Under the pieces are notes generated by a model. The model made no database searches and was not told the DNA's origin. It saw only the letters and a program-made list of their open reading frames with translations. This document shows, piece after piece, positions 41,453 through 49,844 of a DNA stretch of 55,994 nt. Position 1 is the stretch's first letter, and every line of letters begins with the position of its first letter. Source of the DNA: Actinomycetales bacterium (GTDB taxonomy: Bacteria > Actinomycetota > Actinomycetes > Actinomycetales > Microbacteriaceae); assembly GCA_015655415.1 (NCBI GenBank), contig JAATFB010000100.1, positions 1 through 55,994 on the forward strand, in the 5' to 3' direction. Position numbers and translations under genes: made by a program.

Positions 41453-42676
41453 GTGCGCATGGCTCGCCGACTCAAGGGTGCTTCGTCCGCGGACACGCGC
41501 AGCGCGATCCTCGATCTCATCCGTTCCAGCGGGCGCGTCAGCCGCATCGAGCTCTCCGAGAAGTCCGGGCTCACGGAGGCCACGATCTCCAAGATCGTCC
41601 GCACGCTCATCGACGGCGGCCTCGTCGTCGAGGCCGGCTACGCCGAGTCGACGGGCGGGAAGCGGCCGGTCCTCCTGGAGCTGAATGCGGCATCCCGCTA
41701 TGCGCTGGGGGTCTCACTGGACTACGCGCGCATCTCGCTGGTGCTCTGCGACATCAACGGCACCGTGCTGCACAGCCACGCCATCCCGGGCGCGCGACGC
41801 AGCAAGCCACAGGCCGTGATCGATCGCGTGGCGAGGGAGATCGGCCGCTTCCTCACCGCGCACGCCGTCGTGCGCGGTGACGTCATCGGCATCGGCGTCT
41901 CCGGCGCCGGACGCCTGGACGCCTCCGGCGGCGTCCTGCGCTCCTCGCGGCAGACCGGCGAATGGGAGGAGTTCGCGATCGAGGACGCCCTCGGCGAGGC
42001 GACGGGGCTTCCGGTGATTCTGGAGAACGACGCCAACTGCGCCGCGCTCGGCGAGTTCTGGTCCGGCCGGGTCTCCACGGCTCACGACTTCGCGACCATC
42101 TACATGGCCACCGGGATCGGCTGCGGCCTCGTGGTCAACGGCGACGTCTATCGCGGTGCGTCCTCGAACGCCGGCGAGATCGGCCACGTGTGCCTCGACG
42201 TCGACGGCCCCCCGTGCTTCTGCGGTTCCCGCGGATGCCTCGAGGTGCTGGCCACACCGGCCGCCGTCGTGCGCAACGCGCGCGAGCGTCGTGCGCTGTG
42301 GGACCGCCTGGGCCTGCGGGAGCGGGAGGGCGAGGACGTCCGCACCTCCTTCTCCACGATCGCCGCCGCAGCGATGAGCGGCGACTCGGATGCCGCGGCG
42401 CTGATCCGGAGGTCCGCCGACCTCCTCGCCGTCGCGGTCCTCGGCCTGACGAACATCTTCGACCTGGACCGGATCTATCTGGCCGGACCGGGGTTCGCGA
42501 TCGCCGGTCCCATCTACCTCGAGGTGGTGCGCGACGTGCTCGACCGGCTCGCGTTCATGCGCAAGGTGCACCCGGTGGCCGTTGAGATGGGCGAGACCGG
42601 GCCGGGCGCTGCCGCCCGGGGCGCGGCGTCCGTCGTGCTGCACAGCCACCTGACCCCGCACCACCTCCGGGGCTGA
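41453..42676 (+). CDS. ROK family transcriptional regulator
   Basis: 407 aa (GTG 41453, or ATG 41459 two codons later). The N-terminal winged helix (about 15-65) has SRIELSEKSGLTEATISKIVRTLIDGGLVVEAG. The ROK sugar-kinase-like domain follows with ENDANCAALGEFW and TGIGCGLVVNGDVYRG. The zinc motif is GHVCLDVDGPPCFCGSRGCLE, with the CxCGxxGCxE pattern, and NAGEIGH precedes it. Such XylR/NagC-type repressors bind a sugar or sugar phosphate. It converges on the GH1 gene at the end of the sugar operon and probably represses that operon and itself through the AAGGTAAG sites. Confidence 0.93.
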   Translation: MRMARRLKGASSADTRSAILDLIRSSGRVSRIELSEKSGLTEATISKIVRTLIDGGLVVEAGYAESTGGKRPVLLELNAASRYALGVSLDYARISLVLCDINGTVLHSHAIPGARRSKPQAVIDRVAREIGRFLTAHAVVRGDVIGIGVSGAGRLDASGGVLRSSRQTGEWEEFAIEDALGEATGLPVILENDANCAALGEFWSGRVSTAHDFATIYMATGIGCGLVVNGDVYRGASSNAGEIGHVCLDVDGPPCFCGSRGCLEVLATPAAVVRNARERRALWDRLGLREREGEDVRTSFSTIAAAAMSGDSDAAALIRRSADLLAVAVLGLTNIFDLDRIYLAGPGFAIAGPIYLEVVRDVLDRLAFMRKVHPVAVEMGETGPGAAARGAASVVLHSHLTPHHLRG

Positions 42677-42699
42677 CGGCCCGAGGCGCCCGGCGCGGT

Positions 42700-44079
42700 C
42701 TACGCGGCGGCCGGTCCTGCGCCGCCGGTGAGGAACTCGCGCAGCCAGCGACCGCTCGACTTCACCGTGCGCCGCTGCGTCTCGTAGTCCACGTACACCA
42801 GCCCGAAGCGGCGCGAGAAGCCCCACGCCCACTCCCAGTTGTCCATCGATGACCAGCAGAAGTATCCGCGCAGCGGCAGGCCGCGGCGTAGGGCGGCCGC
42901 GCAGGCATCCACGTGCAACCGCAGATACTCCGTGCGCTCGTGGTCGTGCACCGATCCGTCGGGCAGCACCGTGTCGGGATACGCCGCTCCGTTCTCGGTG
43001 ACGTACAGCGGCAGGGAGGGGGCGTAGGCGTGCGCCTGTTCGAGCACGTCGAGGAGGCCGTCGGGGTGGATCTCCCAGCCCATCTGGGTGCGCGGGGCCC
43101 CGGTGTCGACGAACCGAACGCCCTCGCTGCCCGGGTGGGGGCTCGCGATGTGCGCCTCTGGCTCCCCCGCTGCGACGGTGTGGCGGCTGTAGTAGTTCAC
43201 GCCGAGGAAGTCGATGGGGGTGGCGATGGTCCGGGCGTCCGAGTCCGGCAGGGCCCGGAACCAGTCGCGCTCGCCCAGGTCGTCGAGCACATCGTCCGGG
43301 TACCGCCCGGCCAGCACCGGCTCGAGGAACAGGCGGTTCTGCAGCCCGTCGATGCGCCTGGCCGCGTCGAGGTCGGCGGGAGCCCTGGATGCCGGGCGCG
43401 TCGAGTACAGGTTCAGCGTGATGCCGACCGCCGCGTCGGGTCGCTCGTCACGGATCGCCGTCACCGCCTTTCCGTGGCCCAGCAGCAGGTGGTGTGCGGC
43501 GCGGGCCGCCGTCGACCCGGTCCGCCTGCCGGGCGCGTGCACCCCGGAGGCGTATCCGAGGAACGCCGAGCACCACGGCTCGTTGAGCGTGATCCAGTCG
43601 GTGATCAGGTCGCCGAGCTCGCGCACGGCGACGCCGGCGTAGCGCGCGAACGCCTCCGCGGTCTCGCGGGAGAGCCAGCCGCCGGCATCCTCGAGCTCCT
43701 GGGGGAGATCCCAGTGGTAGAGGGTGGCGTACGGGCGGATGCCTCGCTCCAGCAGCGCCGATGCCAGTGCCCGGTAGAACGCGACGGCCGCAGGGTTCAC
43801 CTCGTTCCCGGCACCGGGCAGGAGCCTGCTCCAGGAGATCGAGAACCGGTACGCGCCGACGCCGAGCGAGGCCATGAGCTCGACGTCCTCGCGGAAGCGG
43901 TGATAGTGGTCGTCGGCGACATCGCCCGTGCTCCCATCGGCGATCGCGCCGGGGCGGCGCGCGAACGTGTCCCAGATGCTCGGCGTCCGGCCGTCCTCGA
44001 GGGCGGCGCCCTCCACCTGATAGGCCGCGGTCGCCGTGCCCCACGCGAAGTCGGCCGGGAACTCCGCACGGGTGCTCAT
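42700..44079 (-). CDS. GH1 family beta-glucosidase
   Basis: 459-aa (beta/alpha)8 retaining glycosidase. Start region FPADFAWGTATAAYQVEGA is the GH1 signature. The acid/base is Glu167 in TLNEPW, the nucleophile Glu362 in YVTENGA. Other substrate residues appear in YHWDLPQ and WSSMDNWEWAWGFSRRFGL. There is no signal peptide, so it acts on imported beta-glucosides in the cytoplasm. It overlaps the tautomerase gene by ATGA and is last in the seven-gene minus-strand operon. Beta-glucosidase is the default; beta-galactosidase or fucosidase activity is also common in GH1. Confidence 0.95.
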   Translation of the reverse strand: MSTRAEFPADFAWGTATAAYQVEGAALEDGRTPSIWDTFARRPGAIADGSTGDVADDHYHRFREDVELMASLGVGAYRFSISWSRLLPGAGNEVNPAAVAFYRALASALLERGIRPYATLYHWDLPQELEDAGGWLSRETAEAFARYAGVAVRELGDLITDWITLNEPWCSAFLGYASGVHAPGRRTGSTAARAAHHLLLGHGKAVTAIRDERPDAAVGITLNLYSTRPASRAPADLDAARRIDGLQNRLFLEPVLAGRYPDDVLDDLGERDWFRALPDSDARTIATPIDFLGVNYYSRHTVAAGEPEAHIASPHPGSEGVRFVDTGAPRTQMGWEIHPDGLLDVLEQAHAYAPSLPLYVTENGAAYPDTVLPDGSVHDHERTEYLRLHVDACAAALRRGLPLRGYFCWSSMDNWEWAWGFSRRFGLVYVDYETQRRTVKSSGRWLREFLTGGAGPAAA

Positions 44080-44465
44080 GCCGACGCCTCGATCCGCCGG
44101 GGCCGCCAGTTCTTCGACGGCGCGAACCAGTCCGACCCGGCGTTCTCGGTGACCGCGATGAGCACGTTGTCCGGCTTGACTCCCGCCTCGACCAGGTTGC
44201 CGACGACCGCGTCGTACATGCGCTGCTTGTCCTCCGGCTGGTAGATGCTCGCCAGCAGGATCTGGATGTACACGATGTCGGTGCGCGCGGCATCCGGGAA
44301 CGTGCGCGTGTAGATCAGGTCGCCCGGCTCGTGCAGCCGGAAGACCTGGAACAGGTCGTCGGCGGGCATGGGCAGGCCGCGCACCAGGCCGTCGTGGATG
44401 GCCCGGCTGAGCGCCTCCCGCCTGTCGGCGAGGCTCGCGTGCAGGTCGACGCGGACGAGTGGCAT
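44076..44465 (-). CDS. Tautomerase family protein
   Basis: 129 aa. It begins MPLVRVDLHASLADRREALSRAIHDGL; after removal of Met the N-terminal proline (Pro2) would be the catalytic base, as in 4-oxalocrotonate tautomerase. The length matches the longer Tautomerase_2-type proteins with two beta-alpha-beta units, the second at YIQILLASIYQPEDKQRMYDAVVGNLVEAG. AAGGAGA lies 6 nt before ATG 44465. Its place between an aldo/keto reductase and a glucosidase suggests isomerising an oxo-acid or enol product from an aglycone or sugar derivative; the substrate is unknown. Confidence 0.88.
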   Translation of the reverse strand: MPLVRVDLHASLADRREALSRAIHDGLVRGLPMPADDLFQVFRLHEPGDLIYTRTFPDAARTDIVYIQILLASIYQPEDKQRMYDAVVGNLVEAGVKPDNVLIAVTENAGSDWFAPSKNWRPRRIEASA

Positions 44466-44511
44466 GAGTGTCTCCTTCTGTGTTGGTGCGTGCGCGGACC
44501 GCCGCGGCCGC

Positions 44512-45489
44512 TCAGTGCCGGGCGTCCAGCCAGTTGTCGGGCGCAGGGCGCAGGGCCTCGAGCTCGCCCCAGAGCTCGTCCGGCAGCTCGGCACGCGTCG
44601 AGCGGACGATCGACGCGATGCGCTCCGGCTTGCTGAAGCCGACGACGGTGGTGTCGATGAGCGGATCCCGCAGCGACGCCTGCAGCGCGAGCGTGGCGAG
44701 GTCGGTGCCGTGCCTCGCGGCGAGCTCGTCCATCGCCGCGATCGCGGCAAGGGTCGCCGGCCGCGCGGGCCGGTACCCGTAGGACGTGAGGCCGCCGCGT
44801 GGGTTCGCCAGGATGCCGCCCCCGTAGATCGCCGCGTTGACCACCGCCATCCCGCGTTCGCGGGCTTCGCGGATGAGCCGTTCGGCGCTGTGGTCCACGA
44901 TCGTCCACCTGTTGTGCACGAGCAGCACCTCGAAGACGCCGAGCGCCAGGTATCTGGCCATCTCGTGCACGTCGCCGCCCGCGAGCCCGATGTGGCCGAC
45001 GACTCCCTCATCGCGCAGCCGGACGAGGGCGTCGACGGCGCCGCCGGGCGCGGTCATGGCGCCGAAGTCGTGGAACTCGGGGTCGTGCAGGTGCACGAGC
45101 GGCAGGGGGGCGAGCCCCAGCCGCTGCGAGCTCTCGGCGACGGATGCCCGCACGCGCTCCCCCGAGTAGTCGCCGCCGCGCGCGTCCACCTTGGTGATGA
45201 CGAGCACGTCATCGGGCATGCCGCCGTGCTCGGCGGCGTACTGCGCCATGCCCAGGCCGATTCGGCGCTCGCTCGCGCCGTCGGAGTACCCGTTGGCGGT
45301 GTCGATCGTGCGGATCGGGCTGCCGAGGATCTCGCGCACCAGCGCGACGGCATCCTCCTCGGCCACCTCGTAGCCGAAGCTCTCCGGCATGCTGCCAAGG
45401 GGGCCGCCGCCGGCGGTGACCGCCGAGACGATCAGGCCGGTGGCGCCGAGCGGGCGCATCCAGTCCGCGCTGCCGGGTGCGAGGGTCAT
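44512..45489 (-). CDS. Aldo/keto reductase (aldose dehydrogenase type)
   Basis: 325-aa NAD(P)-dependent (beta/alpha)8 oxidoreductase. Catalytic tetrad: Asp and Tyr in RTIDTANGYSDGASERRIG, Lys in VLVITKVD and His in LVHLHDPEF. The pattern PLGATGLIVSAVTAGGGPLG resembles D-threo-aldose 1-dehydrogenase/pyridoxal dehydrogenase-type AKRs more than xylose reductases. ATG 45489 overlaps the VOC gene stop (ATGA), and the tautomerase gene follows after 46 nt. It probably oxidises or reduces the sugar, or a sugar-derived ketone, brought in by the importer. Confidence 0.9.
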   Translation of the reverse strand: MTLAPGSADWMRPLGATGLIVSAVTAGGGPLGSMPESFGYEVAEEDAVALVREILGSPIRTIDTANGYSDGASERRIGLGMAQYAAEHGGMPDDVLVITKVDARGGDYSGERVRASVAESSQRLGLAPLPLVHLHDPEFHDFGAMTAPGGAVDALVRLRDEGVVGHIGLAGGDVHEMARYLALGVFEVLLVHNRWTIVDHSAERLIREARERGMAVVNAAIYGGGILANPRGGLTSYGYRPARPATLAAIAAMDELAARHGTDLATLALQASLRDPLIDTTVVGFSKPERIASIVRSTRAELPDELWGELEALRPAPDNWLDARH

Positions 45490-46250
45490 CCGCTCACCGT
45501 GTAGGTGAATCCGTCGGCGTCCGCGTACACCGGTCCGTCGAGGCCGTCGCCGACGACGGCGTCGCCCGCCGCCGTGCCCGCCAGCCGTGCCGCCACGTAT
45601 CCGGGCACGTCGAGCTGGGGGGTGCGGAACGTCGTCTGCGCATCGTACGTGAAGACCTCCAGCACCGTGTCGCCGCCCTTCAGGTAGTCGATGCGGAAGC
45701 CGCGCGGGTCGTGCGGCTGCAGGATAGTGCCGTGGTGGTGGAAGTCGAACGACCGGTAGTGGTCCTTCGTCGCCGCGAAGTCGCCGACCGTGAGCGCGAT
45801 GTGGTCGAAGCGGGGCCGCTCCGGCGCACCGAGCGCGTACTCGGCGGCGACGAGCTCCTCGTCGACCACCGTGGTGTAGCGCAGGTCGCGTTCCACGAAC
45901 TCCAGCAGGGTGCCATCGGGATCGAAGAAGAACGTGATGCGCACGTCGCCCTCCGCCTCGAGCGGCTCCAGGTGGAAGGGCACGCCCGCACGGTGCAGCC
46001 GGTCGGCCAGGGCATCCAGTCCGCTCACCTTGAAGCCGATGTGGCGGAATCCGCGCTGCAGGTCGTCGGCCGACCACGTCGACTCGGCGCCAGGGGCCGC
46101 GCGTGCCAGCTCGATCGTCGCCGTGACCACGTCGAGCACCGCCCTGTGCTCGGTCGCCTCACCGACCGGCCGGGCGCCGATGAGGTCGCGGTAGAACGCC
46201 GCGGACCGTGCGACGTCGGCGACGTTCAGCTGGATGTTCTGGATGGGCAT
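45486..46250 (-). CDS. Two-domain VOC family protein (glyoxalase/dioxygenase fold)
   Basis: 254 aa with two VOC modules. The first (about 1-125) runs from MPIQNIQLNVADVARSAAFYRDLIG to ITFFFDPDGTLLEFVERDL, including GFRHIGFKVSG. The second (about 140-254) has RPRFDHIALTVGDFAATKDHYRSFDFHHHG and GDTVLEVFTYD. Two histidines and a glutamate per site are present but the first strand lacks the usual leading His, so metal binding may rest on one site. Members are extradiol dioxygenases, glyoxalases or isomerases. It follows the permease gene after 25 nt and overlaps the reductase gene. Confidence 0.85.
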   Translation of the reverse strand: MPIQNIQLNVADVARSAAFYRDLIGARPVGEATEHRAVLDVVTATIELARAAPGAESTWSADDLQRGFRHIGFKVSGLDALADRLHRAGVPFHLEPLEAEGDVRITFFFDPDGTLLEFVERDLRYTTVVDEELVAAEYALGAPERPRFDHIALTVGDFAATKDHYRSFDFHHHGTILQPHDPRGFRIDYLKGGDTVLEVFTYDAQTTFRTPQLDVPGYVAARLAGTAAGDAVVGDGLDGPVYADADGFTYTVSG

Positions 46251-46275
46251 GCTTCTTATCTCCTCATGGGTCGGG

Positions 46276-47160
46276 TCAGTTCTTCACGGCGCCGAGCGTC
46301 ATCCCGGCGACGAAGTGACGCTGCATCCAGACGTAGACCAGGATGACGGGCACGATCGACATGGTGAGCCCGGCGCACAGGGTGGGCCAGTCGGTCTGGT
46401 ACTGCCCGACGAGTCCGAAGAGCACCGGCTGCAACGGCAGCTCGTCGGTGTTCTGCAGCACGGTGTTGGCGTAGATGAACTCGTTCCAGGTCTGCAGGAA
46501 CTGGAAGATGACCACCGTCGCGAGCCCCGGCCTGGCAAGCGGCAGGACGATGCGCCAGAAGATCTGGAACTCGCCGGCCCCGTCGATCCGCGCCGCCTGC
46601 ACGAGCTCGTCGGGAAGGGTCTCGAAGAACGCCCGCATCAGGAACATCGAGAACGGGGCGGAGCTCGACACGTACAGCACGAGCAGCCCGAGCTGCGTGT
46701 TCAGCAGTCCGAAGCTCTTCAGCTGCAGATACAGCGGGATGATCAACGAGGTCGACGGCATCATCAGCGTCGCCAGCAGCAGCACGTAGATGACGTTCTT
46801 GAACGGGAACCTCAGCTTCGCGAACGCGTATCCGGCCAGCGAGGCGAACACCACGACGCCGAGGACTGTCGCGAGAGTGATCCAGAGGCTGTTGAGGAAG
46901 TGCAGACCGAAGTCCGTGGCGCTCCACGCCCGCAGATACGCGTCGAACGTCACCGAGCTCGGCCAGATGCCGCCGCTGAAGACGGTGTTCGCCGGCCGGA
47001 TCGAGGTGAGCACGAGCCAGATCAGCGGGAAGACCGTGAACGCCGCGATCGCCAGCAGGATGAACGCCACGAACGACCGGCCGACGGGGAACCGCCTGTG
47101 GCGGCCCTCCCTCGCGTGCGCGTTCGGGGCCGATCCGGTGCGGGTCGCCAGCGCGGTCAT
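46276..47160 (-). CDS. Sugar ABC permease, MalG type
   Basis: 294 aa with six TMs. The docking loop is ELVQAARIDGAGEFQIFWRIVLPLARPGLATV (EAA motif), preceded by LPLYLQL-type segments and followed by WNEFIYANTVLQNTDELPLQPVLFGLVGQY. The end AGMTLGAVKN is the usual MalG-family finish (QxxxxxGAVK). It overlaps the MalF-type gene by ATGA and forms the importer with it and the binding protein. The ATPase is not encoded here; such importers usually borrow the shared MsiK/UgpC-type ATPase. Confidence 0.95.
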   Translation of the reverse strand: MTALATRTGSAPNAHAREGRHRRFPVGRSFVAFILLAIAAFTVFPLIWLVLTSIRPANTVFSGGIWPSSVTFDAYLRAWSATDFGLHFLNSLWITLATVLGVVVFASLAGYAFAKLRFPFKNVIYVLLLATLMMPSTSLIIPLYLQLKSFGLLNTQLGLLVLYVSSSAPFSMFLMRAFFETLPDELVQAARIDGAGEFQIFWRIVLPLARPGLATVVIFQFLQTWNEFIYANTVLQNTDELPLQPVLFGLVGQYQTDWPTLCAGLTMSIVPVILVYVWMQRHFVAGMTLGAVKN

Positions 47161-48110
47161 CGGCTCGCCCTTCTCGAGAGCACGATCTGCACGAGCACGG
47201 CCGCCCCGCACAGCAGCATCACGATCACGCTGAACGCGCTGCCGTAGCCGAGCTGCGGGATCGAGCCGGCCGTCGAGCCGAACGCGAGGCTGTACAGATA
47301 GGTGCCGAACACCTCCGAGGCGTGGTTCGGGCCTCCGGCCGTCATCACGTAGATGAGGTCGAAGACCTTGAAGCCGTTCATCAGGTTGAGGCTGATCACG
47401 ATGGCGGTGACGACCCTCAGGCTCGGAACGGTGACGTACCAGAACTGCTGCCAGCGGTTCGCCCCGTCGACCTCCGCCGCCTCGTAGAAGGTGGGATCCA
47501 CCCCCTGGATGCCGGCGAAGAAGATCAGCATGTTCATCCCGACAGCGCTCCACAGCGACACCACGATGATGGAGGGCAGCACGAGGGCGGGATCCGACAG
47601 CCAGTGCTGTCGCCACGCCCCGAGGCCGACCGACTGCAGCAGGTCGTTCAGCGTCCCCAGGTTGGGGTCGTAGATGAGCTTCCACAGCACGCCGGAGACG
47701 ACGAACGAGATGATGCCGGGGATGAACAGGATCGTGCGCACCACGACGCTCAGCCCGCGCCACACGCTGCTCAGCAGCACCGCGATGATCAGCGGGATCA
47801 CCGTCTGCAGCACGGTCGTGACCAAGGCGAACAGGATCGTGTTGCCGAACGCGACGGCGGCGACCGGGTCGGCGAACATCCGGGTGTAGTTGTCCACACC
47901 GATGACGGCGGGACTGCCGAAGCCGCTCCATCTCGTGAAGCTGAGGTAGATGGCGAACACGATCGGCCAGCCCACGAACAGCACGAACAGCACGGTGATC
48001 GGCACGACGAAGGCGTAGCCGGCCAGGCGCTCCGAACGCTGCAGTCTCCACAGGCTGGCGCCGTTGCGCGGACGCAGTCCGGCGCTCAGGGTCGATGGGG
48101 AGGTGCTCAT
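47157..48110 (-). CDS. Sugar ABC permease, MalF type
   Basis: 317 aa with six TMs. It starts with a charged lead to about residue 28 followed by RLAGYAFVVPITVLFVLFVGWPIVFAIYLSF. The docking loop is EAAEVDGANRWQQFWYVTVPSLR, and MTAGGPNHASEVFGTYLYSLAF is the typical MalF-type end region. ATG 48110 lies 12 nt after the binding-protein stop. It pairs with the MalG-type permease. Confidence 0.95.
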   Translation of the reverse strand: MSTSPSTLSAGLRPRNGASLWRLQRSERLAGYAFVVPITVLFVLFVGWPIVFAIYLSFTRWSGFGSPAVIGVDNYTRMFADPVAAVAFGNTILFALVTTVLQTVIPLIIAVLLSSVWRGLSVVVRTILFIPGIISFVVSGVLWKLIYDPNLGTLNDLLQSVGLGAWRQHWLSDPALVLPSIIVVSLWSAVGMNMLIFFAGIQGVDPTFYEAAEVDGANRWQQFWYVTVPSLRVVTAIVISLNLMNGFKVFDLIYVMTAGGPNHASEVFGTYLYSLAFGSTAGSIPQLGYGSAFSVIVMLLCGAAVLVQIVLSRRASR

Positions 48111-48122
48111 GAGGCCGTCGAC

Positions 48123-49448
48123 TCAGCCCTTGGCGTTCTCGACCGCGGACTGCATCTGCTTGGCCACCTCCGCGGGCGTGGCGGTCTGGTCGAAGATCTT
48201 CTGCAGCGGATCGCCCGCGGCGGACGACCCGGCGCCGAACGGGATGTGCGGGCATCCGTCGGTCAGCCAGCCTGCCATCTGCTTCACGTGCGGGTCGGTG
48301 ATCTGCTCCACCGCGGCCTGGGTCGACGGCATCGCGCTCGACGCGTTCATGAGCTTGGCGTAGACGCCCTCCGAGTACAGGTACTTGAGGAAGGTGAGGG
48401 CGGCGTCCTTGTTCTTGCTCGTCTCCGAGACCGCGAGACCCGCGCCGGCCTGGTCGGCGGTCCAGTGCCGCGCGCCGCTTCTGATCGCCGGCGTCTTCAT
48501 GATCTTGTAGCGCTTCACGAAGTCGGGCGAGGCGTTCTGGATGAGGCCGGACGGCGTCCAGGAGCCGGCGAAGAACATCGCGGTGCCGCCCGTGTAGAAC
48601 AGCTGCTGGGACTGGTCGCCGGAGGTGCCGGTCGTCCCCGGCTGGAACACCTTGCCCTTGACGATCTTGTCGTTGAGCTCCAGCGCCTGGAGGACCGGCT
48701 TGCTCGTGTAGCTGTATCCCTTCTCGAGCTGGTCGAGCTTCAGGTACCAGGTGGGGTCGTTCGTGACCTGCGTGATCAGCGGGAGGAAGAAGTCGAGCGC
48801 GCTCGTTCCGGGGTTGCAGCTGATCGACACGGCCGATTTGCCGATGGCGTTGATCTTGGCCGCCGCCTCGATCAGATCGTCCCAGGTCTCCGGCTCGCCG
48901 TCGACGCCGGCCTTGGCGAGCAGGTCGGGGTCGTAGAAGATGCCGAAGGTCTGTGCCTCGAACCCGACCGCGTACTGCTTGCCGTCCTTCGTGTACTCCT
49001 GGTTGGTGGAGGGGAAGAAGCCCTTCAGGAAGCCGGAGCCAAGCTCCTTCTTCAGGTCGGCCGAGATGCCCTGCTCGCCGTAGGTGATGGCGCGCACGTG
49101 CGGGGCGAAGATCTCGGGAACGTCGCCGCCGGAGACGGCGGCGGTGAGCGCGGGCAGGTATTGGTCGGGCGTTCCGAAGATGCGGCTCTCGATCTTGATG
49201 TTCGGATGCTTGGACTCGAAGTCGGCGATGACCTTGGGCAGGGTGTCCTTCACCTCCGTGTACCAGGTCCACATGCGCACGGTGGCCTTGCCGCCGGAGG
49301 ACGATCCTCCGCCGCTGGAGCACGCCGCGAGCAGGCTGGAGAGCCCCACGGCGGCGACGCCGGCACCGGTCGCCTTCAGGAGACCGCGCCGGGTGATGGT
49401 GGTCTTCGCCGCGTCGGCGAAGAAGGATGACCCGCGATTGCTTGGCAT
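48123..49448 (-). CDS. Extracellular sugar-binding lipoprotein (SBP family 1)
   Basis: 441 aa. The signal has a twin arginine (TITRRGLLKATG) and a lipobox (SLLAACSSGGG), so it is probably Tat-exported and lipid-anchored at Cys about 43. The mature protein matches SBP family 1: KATVRMWTWYTEVKDTLPKVIADFESKHPNIKIES, VGFEAQTFGIFYDPDLLAKAG and PETWDDLIEAAAKIN. It probably binds an oligosaccharide or beta-glucoside that the cytoplasmic GH1 enzyme then cleaves. It is first in the operon, behind a long leader and a TTGACA/TAGAAA-type promoter. Confidence 0.95.
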   Translation of the reverse strand: MPSNRGSSFFADAAKTTITRRGLLKATGAGVAAVGLSSLLAACSSGGGSSSGGKATVRMWTWYTEVKDTLPKVIADFESKHPNIKIESRIFGTPDQYLPALTAAVSGGDVPEIFAPHVRAITYGEQGISADLKKELGSGFLKGFFPSTNQEYTKDGKQYAVGFEAQTFGIFYDPDLLAKAGVDGEPETWDDLIEAAAKINAIGKSAVSISCNPGTSALDFFLPLITQVTNDPTWYLKLDQLEKGYSYTSKPVLQALELNDKIVKGKVFQPGTTGTSGDQSQQLFYTGGTAMFFAGSWTPSGLIQNASPDFVKRYKIMKTPAIRSGARHWTADQAGAGLAVSETSKNKDAALTFLKYLYSEGVYAKLMNASSAMPSTQAAVEQITDPHVKQMAGWLTDGCPHIPFGAGSSAAGDPLQKIFDQTATPAEVAKQMQSAVENAKG

Positions 49449-49681
49449 TCTCTACTACTCCTCGTTGAGTCGGTGGCGACCGACGGTGTCGGATCGGTGA
49501 CGGATGCTCGGGTGCCGCGGCCCCGGCGCCTGCCCCGCCCTGCGCGGTCGGAGGCGTCGGACGTGTTCGCTCCGGACCGTGCCGGACGGCATCGCCCGGA
49601 CCGTGCCGAACTGCTGTGCTCCGGACCGTGCCGAACGGCTGTGCTCCGGCTTCCCGAAGCCGGCCCGACGGCCGCGCTAAC

Positions 49682-49711
49682 TTTCTATCTCAAGGTAAGG
49701 AAGTTTGTCAA
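49682..49711 (-). promoter_or_regulatory. Sugar operon promoter with candidate ROK operator
   Basis: TTGACA (-35), 18 bp, TAGAAA (-10) on the minus strand. AACTTTCT and AGGAAGTT form an inverted repeat around AAGGTAAG inside the spacer, so a bound repressor would block RNA polymerase. AAGGTAAG is shared with the ROK gene promoter at 41425. Confidence 0.55.
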
Positions 49712-49751
49712 CGGTGCGACTGACCGCCAGACATCCCCCCTCCCTCCACGT

Positions 49752-49823
49752 GCGACTTACCGTCCGCGCCGGGACTACCCGCTAGGACGTAAGTCGCCCC
49801 GCAGACGGTAAGTCGCTGCGGGG
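49752..49823. repeat. 72-bp palindromic repeat, copy 2
   Basis: Same element as 41293-41364. Here GCGACTTACCGTC pairs exactly with GACGGTAAGTCGC (13 bp), and CCCCGCA (49797-49803) pairs with TGCGGGG (49817-49823) as a competing hairpin. It lies just after the AlkD-like gene stop and could also act as its terminator. Confidence 0.9.
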
Positions 49824-49844
49824 CGGGGTGGGAGCGGGGCGGGC

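Larger units (their letters stand above)
49449..49844. promoter_or_regulatory. Sugar operon leader and promoter region (no gene)
   Basis: A 396-nt gap between the AlkD-like gene (minus) and the binding-protein gene (minus). From the promoter side: a 72-bp repeat (49752-49823), TTGACA (49711-49706) and TAGAAA (49687-49682) as -35/-10 with 18-bp spacing, and AAGGTAAG between them. A leader of about 230 nt follows, with a CCGGCTTC/GAAGCCGG hairpin (49636-49653) and three 24-25-bp repeats of CCGGACCGTGCCG starting at 49572, 49596 and 49621. Nothing coding is seen. Confidence 0.65.

Noticed and set aside
47322-49430. 702-aa plus-strand frame and 1015-aa minus-strand frame over the sugar importer genes
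   Set aside because: Both overlap clear permease and binding-protein genes; only the last 294 residues of the minus frame (MalG-type permease) are real.
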